Source: Methylosinus trichosporium OB3b (lineage in GTDB: Bacteria; Pseudomonadota; Alphaproteobacteria; Rhizobiales; Beijerinckiaceae). From it: a DNA stretch of 64,000 bases. This document shows positions 17,511 to 25,908 of this stretch, one piece after another. The stretch spans positions 3,124,001-3,188,000 of the forward strand of contig NZ_CP023737.1 in assembly GCF_002752655.1 (NCBI RefSeq), read 5' to 3'. The stretch's first letter is position 1. Every line of letters starts with the position of its first letter. The translations under genes were made by a program, and so were the position numbers. The notes beneath the pieces were generated by a model, which was given only the letters and a program-made list of their open reading frames with translations, was not told where the DNA came from and ran no database searches.

Positions 17511-17901
17511 GTCTCCCCGGTCATGGGATGTGACTCTCAGCGGCGCAGGCCGTTTCTCCGTAGCGATGAGCCAGGGGTGAGGTTCTCGCGGAAGCCTGCT
17601 TCGTGGGCGCTGGCGCGGCGATATCTGAGTAAATCGATAGACTTTGTCATTTTAATGATTTAGCGCAAATTGGCAATCCGGCGCGTTTGTTGATTGGCAG
17701 GGCGATATCATGTCTGGACGCCGCCTTCGCGTCGAGGCGGCTTTGAAAGCGCTGCTGCGGCCCGCGAGCGCGGTCATGTCTTCGGCCTCTGGTGGCCGCA
17801 AAGCGCCTGCCGGTCCTGGTGTTGTCCGCTGATCCCTCGCCCCGATCACATTAGCGCCTTTTTTTGCGGCCCGTCGTGGCCTGACGAAAAATGCTTGCTT
17901 T
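17511..17901. other. Intergenic region upstream of the desaturase operon
   Basis: About 390 bases without a supported gene. It holds the promoter region of the desaturase (an AT-rich patch around 17630-17680) and the 3' flank of the CopG-like gene. Two TTGGCA motifs around 17670 and 17695 are noted, but no sigma-54 partner element stands at the right spacing. Confidence 0.3.
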
Positions 17902-18345
17902 CTATTCGTGCGAGTCGGTGACGTTCTCGTCTGCTTGGTTTCCGCGGAACATGTCTCTCGGAATCTCGTCCAATAAGGTCCGTCCCTGATTGAGTCGCCG
18001 CCCCAGCGCCTCGATGAAGCCCTCGTAGCGTTCGCGCCCTTTCACCTGGGCGCTCGATTGCGCCTCCGGCGGCAAGGGCGGCGTGACGGTCAACCAGAAG
18101 CGAACGAACAGCGCGAGCGCTTCGGTCGTGAGTCCGCTGTTGCGTTCGAGGCGTTGAACCTGACGTGTCAGCCGATCCAGCCGCCGCGTGAAGGCGGCCT
18201 CCATTCGGTCTGCGCCGTCGGGCGACAGAAATGACGCGACCGCAGCCTCGACAATAGCAGAGCGCGTGAGGCGCTTTTGCGCGGCGAGCTCGTTGATCCT
18301 CGCGATCATCTCCACGGGGAGCGAGACATTGAGGCGGTCGCGCAT
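17902..18345 (-). CDS. CopG-like ribbon-helix-helix protein of the traG operon
   Basis: Product of 147 residues. The N terminus (RDRLNVSLPVEMIARINELA) is a ribbon-helix-helix DNA-binding motif: one strand, then two helices. A predicted helical middle (QVQRLERNSG) and a conserved RFWLTVTPPLPPEAQ stretch are typical of the protein that follows traG in this type of transfer region. It starts eight bases behind traG, so it is translated from the same message. A role in transfer regulation or relaxosome assembly is inferred from context. Confidence 0.8.
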   Translation of the reverse strand: MRDRLNVSLPVEMIARINELAAQKRLTRSAIVEAAVASFLSPDGADRMEAAFTRRLDRLTRQVQRLERNSGLTTEALALFVRFWLTVTPPLPPEAQSSAQVKGRERYEGFIEALGRRLNQGRTLLDEIPRDMFRGNQADENVTDSHE

Positions 18346-18353
18346 CTGGATTC

Positions 18354-20333
18354 CTAGAGATCGAGGCCATCGGCGGGGTCCATCGCGCCCTGGCGCGCGA
18401 GGCCGCCCATGCGCTGGCGGATGATTTCTTGCTGGCGCGCGGCCTGCGCCGGCGTGTCGTCGACGATGGAGAATTCGTTTCTGTCCCGACGCGAGGGCGT
18501 CGTCTCCTTTACGATCGCGACATGGTCGGGCAGTTCCGGCTCGCGTCGCAACCCGCCATTGGCCGCGTCCTCGGTTGTCGATCGCATGACCAGGTCTGCG
18601 GAGGGCGCCGGAATCGGCAGGGCCGACCAGTCATCCGGCCGGGGCGCGTGGGATGCTTCTTTCGGCGGCGGCAGAATCCGCTCGGCGAAGCGGCGGTCCT
18701 CGTAATAGCGCGCCTTCTTCGCGCGGACCGGATGCAGGCCCGACATCATGACGATCTCGTCGGATGGCGGAAGCTGCATGATCTCGCCGGGGGTGAGGAG
18801 CGGGCGCGCGGTCTCGGAGCGCGACACCATCAAATGACCGAGCCAGGGCGAAAGCCGATGCCCGGCATAGTTTTTCATCGCCTTCATCTCGGTTGCGGCG
18901 CCGAGCGCGTCGCTCACCCGCTTCGCGGTGCGCTCGTCATTGGTGGCGAAGGACACACGCACCTGGCAATTGTCGAGGATGGAGTTGTTCGCCCCATAGG
19001 CCTTCTCGATCTGGTTCAGCGATTGCGCGATCAGGAAGCTCTTGATGCCATAGCCCGCCATAAAAGCCAGCGCGCTCTCGAAGAAATCGAGCCGTCCGAG
19101 CGCGGGGAATTCGTCGAGCATCAGCAGCATGCGGTGACGGCGTCCCGTCGGGCGCAATTCCTCGGTCAGGCGTCGCCCGATCTGATTGAGCACGAGTCGG
19201 ATCAGCGGCTTGGTTCGGCTGATGTCGGAGGGCGGCACCACGAGGTAGAGCGTGGCTGGACGCGCGCCGGAGACGAGATCGGCGATCCGCCAGTCGCATT
19301 GCCGGGTCACTCTCGCCACGACCGGATCGCGGTACAGTCCGAGGAACGACATGGCGGTGCTGAGAACGCCCGAACGCTCATTGTCGGATTTGTTGAGGAG
19401 CTCGCGTGCGGCGGAGGCGACGACGGGATGCGGGCCCGCCTCGCCGAGGTGCTGGGTCGTCATCATCGCCCGCAAGGTCGTCTCGATCGGCCGGTTCGGA
19501 TCGGACAAGAAGGCGGCGACGCCGGCGAGCGTTTTGTCGGCTTCGGCGTAGAGGACATGGAGAATGGCGCCGACCAGCAGGGAGTGGCTGGTCTTCTCCC
19601 AATGGTTCCGACGCTCGAGCGATCCTTCCGGATCGACCAGCACGTCGGCGACATTCTGCACGTCGCGGACTTCCCACTCGCCCCTGCGCACTTCGAGCAG
19701 CGGATTATAGGCGGCCGAGTCGCCGTTGGTCGGATCGAACAGCAGGGCGCGGCCGTGCCGCGCGCGAAATCCGGCGGTGAGTTGCCAGTTCTCGCCTTTG
19801 ATGTCGTGGACGATGGCCGAGCCCGGCCATGTGAGCAGCGTCGGCACGACCAGCCCCACGCCCTTTCCTGATCGGGTCGGGGCGAAGCAGAAAACATGCT
19901 CTGGTCCGTCATGCCGCAGATATGAGGTCTCATGCCGGCCGAGCACGACTCCGTCGGGGCCGAGCAGGCCGGCGGCCTTAATCTCGTCGGGCCGTGCCCA
20001 GCGCGCGGATCCATAGGTCTCCGCATCATCGGCCTCGCGGGCGCGCCAGATCGACATGGCGATCGCCGCAGCGATGGACAGTGGTCCAGCGGACGCCGCG
20101 ATATAGCCGCCTTCGACGAAGATCTCGGGCGCATAGGCGTCGAAGGCGTACCACCACCAGAAGAAGGCCGGCGGCGGATAGAAGGGGAAGTGGGCGAGCT
20201 CGAACCAGGGATATCCGAGCTGCGGCTGGAAGCCGAGGCGCCAGGCGGTCCATTCGGTTGCCGCCCACATTGTCGTCAGCACGATGACCGATACGACGAG
20301 GATCTGGCCCCAGAGAATCCTGGTAGCGGACAC
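18354..20333 (-). CDS. traG: TraG/VirD4-type coupling protein
   Basis: Product of 659 residues. Coupling proteins link the relaxase-DNA complex to the type IV secretion channel at the inner membrane. Two N-terminal membrane helices (about 8-28 and 75-95), Walker A APTRSGKG (151-158), Walker B-like MLLMLDEFPALGRLDF in the middle, and SLNQIEKAYG sensor region are visible. Length is normal. The 145-base upstream region carries the 12-mer shared with the trbB promoter. Confidence 0.95.
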   Translation of the reverse strand: MSATRILWGQILVVSVIVLTTMWAATEWTAWRLGFQPQLGYPWFELAHFPFYPPPAFFWWWYAFDAYAPEIFVEGGYIAASAGPLSIAAAIAMSIWRAREADDAETYGSARWARPDEIKAAGLLGPDGVVLGRHETSYLRHDGPEHVFCFAPTRSGKGVGLVVPTLLTWPGSAIVHDIKGENWQLTAGFRARHGRALLFDPTNGDSAAYNPLLEVRRGEWEVRDVQNVADVLVDPEGSLERRNHWEKTSHSLLVGAILHVLYAEADKTLAGVAAFLSDPNRPIETTLRAMMTTQHLGEAGPHPVVASAARELLNKSDNERSGVLSTAMSFLGLYRDPVVARVTRQCDWRIADLVSGARPATLYLVVPPSDISRTKPLIRLVLNQIGRRLTEELRPTGRRHRMLLMLDEFPALGRLDFFESALAFMAGYGIKSFLIAQSLNQIEKAYGANNSILDNCQVRVSFATNDERTAKRVSDALGAATEMKAMKNYAGHRLSPWLGHLMVSRSETARPLLTPGEIMQLPPSDEIVMMSGLHPVRAKKARYYEDRRFAERILPPPKEASHAPRPDDWSALPIPAPSADLVMRSTTEDAANGGLRREPELPDHVAIVKETTPSRRDRNEFSIVDDTPAQAARQQEIIRQRMGGLARQGAMDPADGLDL

Positions 20334-20432
20334 GGGCGCCTCCGTTCGAATCGAGCGAGACGTCGAGACAAAGACGCGGTTTGAGCGGGTTCAAGCGTGT
20401 TCGCGTAGCGATCGTAGCGTGGTGAACCGAGA

Positions 20433-20444
20433 CGAAAAAATACT
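20433..20444 (-). promoter_or_regulatory. Element shared with the trb promoter
   Basis: On the minus strand this reads AGTATTTTTTCG, identical to 11899-11910 before trbB. Between it and traG lie GCTACGATCGCTACG (20403-20417), again with CTACGA motifs as at the trb site. TACGAT could serve as a -10. The pairing suggests that both transfer operons answer to one regulator. Confidence 0.4.
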
Positions 20445-20478
20445 GGCGCGTGAACCGGCGATCGAGATTCACCGATCG

Positions 20479-22236
20479 TCATAGGCCCAATCCTCGTTTT
20501 CGGCCGATGCTCCATTCGATGCCGCCATCGTCTCGCGCTGTCCCGGCGACATGCTGGCCGAGCTTTTTCTCGAGCGTCGGCGACCAGGGCACGAGCTGGA
20601 AGCCGAGACCGTCGTCGATCATGGCGAAGCGCCCGGAGGCGAGCACGAGGCGCTGACGATAGATGCCAGAGACCTGATTGCCGGCGGCGACCTGGTTGTG
20701 CGGAAGGCCGGTCTCGGCCGAGAGCTTTTCGGTGGCGTCGTTCAGCTCGCGGCCGCGCAGCGTCGCAAGCATGTCGCGCTGGAAAATGACCTGCCCGCTT
20801 CGGCGTTGAGCCAGTCCTTCTGCGATGAGATGCTCGGCGCGCGCTTTCATCGCCTCGCGGACCTCGCCGCCGAAGCCGCCCATGGCGAGCGGCGTCGGCG
20901 TGCGCTCGACGAGACGGTGATCGAGCCAGGTCGCCCCCGACGCGCCGATCTGCTGGTCGAGATCGAAGTCCGAGCGCGTCGCCAAGATGAGCGTCGGCCG
21001 CGGATCATCGGAGCGGCCGAAGCGCCGCACCTCGACGACGCCCCCAATCGGCGGAGCATGTTCGAACGCCTCGACGCCGTGAATGCGGACATGATGGGCG
21101 TGGCCGTCGGTTCCGTCTATCACGGCATAGGCTTCTCCACTCAGCTCGTCGTGCAGTCCCTTGTCGACGAGCCTCCCGATGATGGCCGATTCTGTCGGCC
21201 CCGCGTCGACGACAAAGTCGCCGACGCTGCGGTCCTGGCCGCGCTCGGTGAAGGCGCGGTGCATGGTCTTGATGATGTCGCCGCGCATTCCGAGATCGCG
21301 CAGCGTGCGCTCCGCCTCCAGGCCGATCATCCATCGGCCGGGACCGGCGGAGGCGGCGAGTCCCATTCGCTCGAGCTTCTGGACGCGGCCGACCATCAGG
21401 CGGCGCAATTCAGGATCGTCGGGACCAGGATGCGCTGGGCGCAGGTCGACCAGACCCGTCTCGTCGGCGGCGAAGCGGATGGCGGCGTCCAGCCGTGTCC
21501 AGCGATCGGCGTCGACCTCGCGCTCGAGCGCCGAGCGGATCGCATGTTCGGGGCGTGGGCCGAGCTCGATGGACACGAGGTCTTCCGCGCGCGAGCGCAG
21601 GCCGTGGCTGATATAGTCACGGGCGATGACGAGATCGGCGCGGGTCTCGTCGACGCCGCGCACCAGCAGATGGACATGCGGGTTGTCGGTGTTCCAATGA
21701 TCGACGGCGACCCAGTCGAGCTTTGTTCCGAGATCGGCCTCCATCCGGCCGGCGAGATCGCGAGTGAACGCTTTGAGGTCGGTCATCTCGCCGGCGTCCT
21801 CGGGCGAGACGATGAAGCGGAAATGATGCCGGTCGCAGTCGCATCGTTCGGCGAGGGCCCGATCGTCGGCGTGATCGTTCGCGGCATCGAACATCACGCC
21901 CTTCTCTCCGTCGCGGCTGACGCCCTCGCGCTTCAGATAAGCAAAATGCGCGGACAGCGGCGCCGATCGAAAGCTTCGGCCCCTGTGGCGGACGACGCGC
22001 GCCTTGACGACGACGCGGCGGCCCGGATCGAAGAGGCGGGCGCGGCCGAAGGCGGCGCGCCCACGCCCGAAGCCGGAGCCGCCAGTGGCAGCCGAACGCC
22101 TGCCGCCATGCGGCGTCGCAGGTCCGGCTTTGCGTGCGGCTTTCAGAACCTCGGCGACGAAGCTCTTCGGCTTCGGCGCCCGGGTCGTGCGGACCCGTCC
22201 CGGACGGACGCGAAAATCGTTCTCCTCCCGGCTCAT
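20479..22236 (-). CDS. VirD2-type relaxase (DUF3363 family)
   Basis: Product of 585 residues. It should nick oriT and carry the strand into the recipient. The relaxase core lies at about 120-230, with the HUH-type metal motif inside DHWNTDNPHVHLLVRG and an upstream HHFRFIVSPEDA. The C-terminal DUF3363 region (about 280-560) includes TWLDHRLV. The N terminus is Arg-rich. In related elements it directly follows the lytic transglycosylase gene; here an IS110 copy lies between them, so transcription must restart or cross the insertion. Confidence 0.9.
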   Translation of the reverse strand: MSREENDFRVRPGRVRTTRAPKPKSFVAEVLKAARKAGPATPHGGRRSAATGGSGFGRGRAAFGRARLFDPGRRVVVKARVVRHRGRSFRSAPLSAHFAYLKREGVSRDGEKGVMFDAANDHADDRALAERCDCDRHHFRFIVSPEDAGEMTDLKAFTRDLAGRMEADLGTKLDWVAVDHWNTDNPHVHLLVRGVDETRADLVIARDYISHGLRSRAEDLVSIELGPRPEHAIRSALEREVDADRWTRLDAAIRFAADETGLVDLRPAHPGPDDPELRRLMVGRVQKLERMGLAASAGPGRWMIGLEAERTLRDLGMRGDIIKTMHRAFTERGQDRSVGDFVVDAGPTESAIIGRLVDKGLHDELSGEAYAVIDGTDGHAHHVRIHGVEAFEHAPPIGGVVEVRRFGRSDDPRPTLILATRSDFDLDQQIGASGATWLDHRLVERTPTPLAMGGFGGEVREAMKARAEHLIAEGLAQRRSGQVIFQRDMLATLRGRELNDATEKLSAETGLPHNQVAAGNQVSGIYRQRLVLASGRFAMIDDGLGFQLVPWSPTLEKKLGQHVAGTARDDGGIEWSIGRKRGLGL

Positions 22237-22321
22237 CGGTTCGCCTCGGCGAGGCGATCGGCAGCTGCGAGAACGTTGTGTGCAGGTCGACGCGTTGTGA
22301 TTTCACGAGAATTTGCCGAAA

Positions 22322-22394
22322 CCTGCCAATGACCGACCGGCCTGCCAGGCGAAAGACGAGTCGCGCCCGCGACTTGTCTGCCGACGTGGCAGGC
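22322..22394. other. Candidate origin of transfer (oriT)
   Basis: Nested symmetry lies about 90-160 bases upstream of the relaxase start. An outer perfect inverted repeat GCCTGCCA (22340-22347) / TGGCAGGC (22387-22394) encloses an inner hairpin, ACGAGTCGCG / CGCGACTTGT with a CC loop (22356-22377, one G-T pair). A third CCTGCCA stands as a direct repeat at 22322-22328. Nested repeats beside a relaxase gene are the usual oriT architecture. The nick site is not identified. Confidence 0.45.
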
Positions 22395-22806
22395 GCTTTT
22401 ATCTCGCCCTCCTAATTGGGCGACGTCCCGAGCCTTTCGTCCCCATATCTTCCTCCATCGGTCAATCGTAGGCAAGCGTGGTCTCGCGCGCAAAGGCGCG
22501 CTTTGTCGGTCGACGGCGTAATCGATCGGCCTCGACAGGTCAGGAACCCTCCGGTGTCGAACGCAGCTCTGAGGCGCCATGCACTCCTCCGTGCTCTGCG
22601 GCGTCAATGAAGCGCCGCGGCACATGTCCGCATCGGGATCGCGGGGCATCAACCACAAGCACTAGAGCGTGGTCGCGCGAGCGCGCCACAGGCAAGATAT
22701 CGTGCTTCCCGCCGCCCTTGGTCTGCATCAGAACCGTTCTCCGCTCGCGCGGATTCCTCACATTCGAAGCGTCGTGCGCGCGCCGTCGGCGCGTCGATTT
22801 TCGTCT
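22395..22806. other. Intergenic region between oriT candidate and IS110 transposase
   Basis: About 410 bases with no convincing gene; a 73-codon minus-strand frame (22540-22761) lacks a ribosome site and recognisable features. It must hold the right end of the IS110 element, whose exact boundary I cannot place because this family has no long terminal repeats or target duplication. Confidence 0.3.
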
Positions 22807-23886
22807 TTACGCGGTGGCGGCGAGCAGCTTCGGCGCGCGCTTGCCTTGCGGCTTCTCCTGCGTCTCCGCCGCCTTGAACCGGAAGGTCGAACCGTCGCGC
22901 CACATCGCGTGCATGATCACCGAAAGCTTCCGCGCGACCGCCACGCAAGCGCGCTTGTGGCCGCGCTTCTTGGCGATCTTCAGGCCCCAGGCCTTGAGGC
23001 TGCTGAAGCCCTTGAAGCGCGTCAACATGATATTCGCCGCTTCATAGAGCGGGTGCCGAACCTCGCCGTCTCCGGCCTTGGAGATGTGGCCGGAAACGTC
23101 GATCGACGTTCCCGATTGCCACCGTCGCGCCGTCAGCCCGAGATAGGCGCCGACGGTCTTCGAGCGGCGGAACCGGCCCGGATCGTCGACCGACGTCTTG
23201 AACGCCAGAGCGCTGATCGGCCCGACGCCAGGTATCCCCATGAACCGCCGGCAGACCTCGTCCTTGCTCACGACCGCCACGACGAGCTTGTGCAGCCGAA
23301 GATATTCCTGCCACAGCGCCGCGCGCGCCCGCAGCATGCAATCGACGACGCCGGCGATCAGCGAATCCTGCGCGACGAGCTCGCGCACGCGCTCTTCGAA
23401 TTGCCCTCGGCTGACGGCGCCGAGCTTCAGGCCGAAGGTCTTGATCGAGTGGCGGATGGCGTTTTCAATGTCGAGAAACTTGCGCTTCAAGTTGCGCCGG
23501 TGCGTCAGCAGGAGCCGCAGCCGGTAGCTGTCCTCGCTCTTGACATGGACCTGCTTGAACCAGCCGGTGCGCACGATATGGGCGATCCCCTGCGCGTCGG
23601 TGCGATCCGTCTTGTTGCGCATGGCCGAGAGCGCGGAGCGCGCATGATAGGCCTCGAGGCACACCATCGGCAGTCCACGCTGCTGCAGCTCCACTTGCAG
23701 CCACGGAGAAAAAGAGCCCGCCTCGTGGCCGACGCGCCGCAGGCGTTCGGCGTAGGGTCGAAGCGCCGCGAAAATCGCGTCCGGGTCGGTCTCGACCTTG
23801 GTTTCGAGCACGAATTTTCCTTCCTGATCGATGACGCAGATCGAAGTCTCTTCCATCGATACGTCCAATCCGGCAAAATACTCCAT
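22807..23886 (-). CDS. IS110-family transposase (DEDD recombinase)
   Basis: Product of 359 residues from the ATG at 23886 (MEYFAGLDVSMEETSICV). The N-terminal RuvC-like DEDD domain shows D8, E55 and the DRTDAQG motif (D94, D97). The C-terminal Transposase_20 region has the conserved GIPGVGPISALAF, YLGLTARRWQSG and GHISKAGDGEVR. Length is normal and the frame intact, so the element may be active. Family members are guided by a structured non-coding RNA encoded at one end of the element. The start codon sits in a hairpin (see 23887-23956). Confidence 0.93.
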   Translation of the reverse strand: MEYFAGLDVSMEETSICVIDQEGKFVLETKVETDPDAIFAALRPYAERLRRVGHEAGSFSPWLQVELQQRGLPMVCLEAYHARSALSAMRNKTDRTDAQGIAHIVRTGWFKQVHVKSEDSYRLRLLLTHRRNLKRKFLDIENAIRHSIKTFGLKLGAVSRGQFEERVRELVAQDSLIAGVVDCMLRARAALWQEYLRLHKLVVAVVSKDEVCRRFMGIPGVGPISALAFKTSVDDPGRFRRSKTVGAYLGLTARRWQSGTSIDVSGHISKAGDGEVRHPLYEAANIMLTRFKGFSSLKAWGLKIAKKRGHKRACVAVARKLSVIMHAMWRDGSTFRFKAAETQEKPQGKRAPKLLAATA

Positions 23887-23956
23887 GGCTGTCCTCCGTC
23901 GGCGTTTGGGGCGCTCAACCGACCCCGATTTTACGCCGTTATCGCGGAGGACAGCC
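23887..23956 (-). promoter_or_regulatory. Hairpin masking the transposase ribosome site; possible guide-RNA part
   Basis: A perfect 12-bp inverted repeat, CGGAGGACAGCC at 23945-23956 against GGCTGTCCTCCG at 23887-23898, ends at the base before the transposase ATG. In the message one arm contains the GGAGG ribosome site. The 46-base loop has its own complementary pieces (CGGCG with CGCCG, GGGG with CCCC). Folding would block translation, a known way for insertion sequences to limit read-through expression. The area could also be part of the element's bridge-type RNA. Confidence 0.5.
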
Positions 23957-24002
23957 GCCTTCTTCTTCCCGGCGAATTCCACAACCTCCGCCGCAAGCCC
24001 AA

Positions 24003-24215
24003 TTACGTGGGCAGTAGTCCGGTCGTGTTCTGCGCTAAATTGCCTTCCGCCGCTTTCTCTTCGCCATATTGCGCTCGGAAACGCTGGAATGCGAAGTGGT
24101 CGCCAACGAGGCTCACAATGCTCCCAAACGCGTTCCGCGTTGCGGAAATGGCGGTGCAGAGGTCCCTCAGCGCGCGAATGTCGGCGGTCCGACCGTAACC
24201 GCGATGTTGGTTCAT
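24003..24215 (-). CDS. Small hypothetical protein behind the transglycosylase
   Basis: Product of 70 residues (MNQHRGYGRTADIRALRDLC...) whose ATG overlaps the transglycosylase stop in an ATGA junction, as is usual in this operon. No motif is recognised. Its last codons run close to the probable left end of the IS110 element, so the natural C terminus may have been replaced by insertion-sequence DNA. It could also be non-coding. Confidence 0.4.
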   Translation of the reverse strand: MNQHRGYGRTADIRALRDLCTAISATRNAFGSIVSLVGDHFAFQRFRAQYGEEKAAEGNLAQNTTGLLPT

Positions 24216-24988
24216 TGCGCGTGCTCCGTCGGCGAGAGCGCGACGAACAGGCCGTCGGAGCGAGGCGCGATGGCGGACAGATCGCGCGTGGCGGCGACAG
24301 CCGTCGTGTCGGTCGCGGTCCGAATTGCCGCTGAAGGATTGGCGGTGCGTGTGCTGTCGTTCTTCCCGACGAATAGCGGCGCCTTCGTCCACGGGGAAAG
24401 ACCAGAGAACGTGTGACTGGCCGATCGAGCGCTGTCGCTTCCTTCGATAAGAGGGAGGAGTGTCGCGACATAGGCGACAGTCTCGGATGGCAATGAACGG
24501 CGCCCGTCGAGATAATCCTCATAGCGGCGCGGTCCCGCATTATAGGCCGCGAGGAAGCCCGGCGAGCCGTAGCGATCGTGCAGCTCGCGCAGGTACGCCG
24601 CGCCTGCGATGATGTTGTCGCTCGGGTCGAAGGGATCGCCGGCAAGAGCGTAGCGGGCGCGCAGCTCCGACCAGGTGTCGGGCATGATCTGCATGAGTCC
24701 CGTTGCGCCTTTGAGCGAGACTATGTCTCGTCGGGCGCGGCTTTCGATCTGCATCACGGCACGGATCCATGTCGGGGGAATGCCGAAGCGCCGCGCCGCC
24801 TCTGCGATATGGACGGCGTAGCGATCGCCGCCCGTCGGGCACTCGATCGGCGTTGCCTTTGCGGGCAGGACTCCGTCCGATGCGCAGGCCGGGTCGAGGC
24901 CGACAAGAAAAAGGAGCGTGAGTCGCGCGCGCCCGCCAGGACGGTTTGAGCGGACCCGTTTGCGCATGATCGGGAATGCGGCACGCAT
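24212..24988 (-). CDS. Lytic transglycosylase of the conjugation system
   Basis: Product of 258 residues. It cleaves peptidoglycan so that the transfer channel can cross the wall (VirB1/TrbN-like role). An N-terminal hydrophobic segment (about 22-36, ending PACASDG) suggests export. The SLT domain (about 58-160) has catalytic E82 in AVMQIESRARRD, then GATGLMQIMPDTW and AYNAGPRRY. It starts five bases behind DUF736. An internal ATG at 24967 is an alternative start. Confidence 0.9.
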   Translation of the reverse strand: MRAAFPIMRKRVRSNRPGGRARLTLLFLVGLDPACASDGVLPAKATPIECPTGGDRYAVHIAEAARRFGIPPTWIRAVMQIESRARRDIVSLKGATGLMQIMPDTWSELRARYALAGDPFDPSDNIIAGAAYLRELHDRYGSPGFLAAYNAGPRRYEDYLDGRRSLPSETVAYVATLLPLIEGSDSARSASHTFSGLSPWTKAPLFVGKNDSTRTANPSAAIRTATDTTAVAATRDLSAIAPRSDGLFVALSPTEHAQ

Positions 24989-24992
24989 ATTG

Positions 24993-25328
24993 TCAGTCCC
25001 GCTCGTTGCGCTTCTGGAGTCGGGTCCAGTGCAGAATCCAGCTCGCCTTGTCTTCGCTCGATTGGAACAGATTGGCGCGGATCGGCTGCGTCAGGGCAGG
25101 TTCGTCGAGGAGCAACGAGACGTAGTCGCCGGCCTTCTCGCCGATGCGCTTCCACGCCGCTCCGATCTCCTGTCCTTCGTCATCGCCGAGCAAGATTCGA
25201 TAGTCGGGCGCGTTCTCCGCGCCGCCGTGGTCGGAGGGAACGAGAACGATCTGGGCGTCGAGCGACAGCGTGCGGATGGCGCCCGAATATCCCGTTTTGG
25301 TGCGAGTGAATCGACCGATCTGCGTCAT
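24993..25328 (-). CDS. DUF736 family protein
   Basis: Product of 111 residues with the family start MTQIGRFTRTKTGYSGAIRTL. DUF736 genes are regularly found between the TraF peptidase and the transglycosylase of alphaproteobacterial conjugative elements; their function is not known. A second, diverged copy lies at 47296-47598. The sequence is beta-rich with no cysteines, membrane segment or signal peptide. Confidence 0.88.
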   Translation of the reverse strand: MTQIGRFTRTKTGYSGAIRTLSLDAQIVLVPSDHGGAENAPDYRILLGDDEGQEIGAAWKRIGEKAGDYVSLLLDEPALTQPIRANLFQSSEDKASWILHWTRLQKRNERD

Positions 25329-25362
25329 CGGATTCTCCTTGATTGGAAGAGTCGCGCGGGCG

Positions 25363-25908
25363 TCAGTCGACGGCGGCGCGCCAGACGAAACGGCCGTCGC
25401 CTTCTTCGTCGGTCCAGATCGGAACCGCGCGGGCGACGATCGACGTGACGGGGAATGGACCGAAGTAGCGGCCGTCGAGGCTGTCCTGGACGGTCGGATT
25501 CATGAGGAAGACCTCGTCGGGCCGAAGCGTCCGGCAGCCGGTCCAGCTCGGCAGCGGACGACCGAGGCGATCGCGATCTTTCGCTTCGCCGACGTCGACG
25601 CCATCGATCGAGACGAGGGCGCCGACGCGGCACACGGTCTGTTCGGGGAGCGCCAAGACATGCTTCAGAAGCAGCACGCCGTTTGGCAGGAAGCCTCCAT
25701 CGGCGAGAAAGCGCGCGATAGGTACCGGTGGCTGGGCGGCGACCAGTTGCAGGGCGTGAAGACGATCGGCCGGTCGAAGCTCATAGAGCCCGGTCGGCGT
25801 GCTCGCCGTGGCGTTCCAGACGAGCCGTGGGGTGACGGGAACGAAGTAGTGGCCGCCGATCAGCAGCACGGAGGAGAGCGTCGCCGTGACATAGCCGAGG
25901 CGGATCAT
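25363..25908 (-). CDS. traF: TraF-type S26 family signal peptidase
   Basis: Product of 181 residues from the ATG at 25908, which overlaps the DUF2840 stop (ATGA). A membrane anchor (about 6-24) precedes the peptidase fold. The catalytic Ser is S36 (NATASTPTGLYEL) and the Lys K82 (VLLLKHVLALP), as in S26 enzymes. TraF peptidases mature and cyclise TrbC pilins in IncP-like systems; trbC at 10459-10797 is the likely substrate. Confidence 0.9.
   Translation of the reverse strand: MIRLGYVTATLSSVLLIGGHYFVPVTPRLVWNATASTPTGLYELRPADRLHALQLVAAQPPVPIARFLADGGFLPNGVLLLKHVLALPEQTVCRVGALVSIDGVDVGEAKDRDRLGRPLPSWTGCRTLRPDEVFLMNPTVQDSLDGRYFGPFPVTSIVARAVPIWTDEEGDGRFVWRAAVD

Larger units (their letters stand above)
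22807..23956 (-). mobile_element. IS110-family insertion sequence (minimum extent)
   Basis: The extent covers only what is supported: transposase gene plus the structured leader. True ends lie somewhere below 22807 and above 23956. The insertion separates the lytic transglycosylase operon from the relaxase gene, which are normally adjacent in this backbone (family knowledge). Confidence 0.75.

Noticed and set aside
17660..17710. Possible sigma-54 promoter around the TTGGCA motifs
   Set aside because: No GC element (TTGCA-like) at the needed distance from either motif.
22540..22761. Minus-strand frame of 73 codons upstream of the oriT candidate
   Set aside because: No ribosome site, no family resemblance; probably lies in the IS110 end or its flank.
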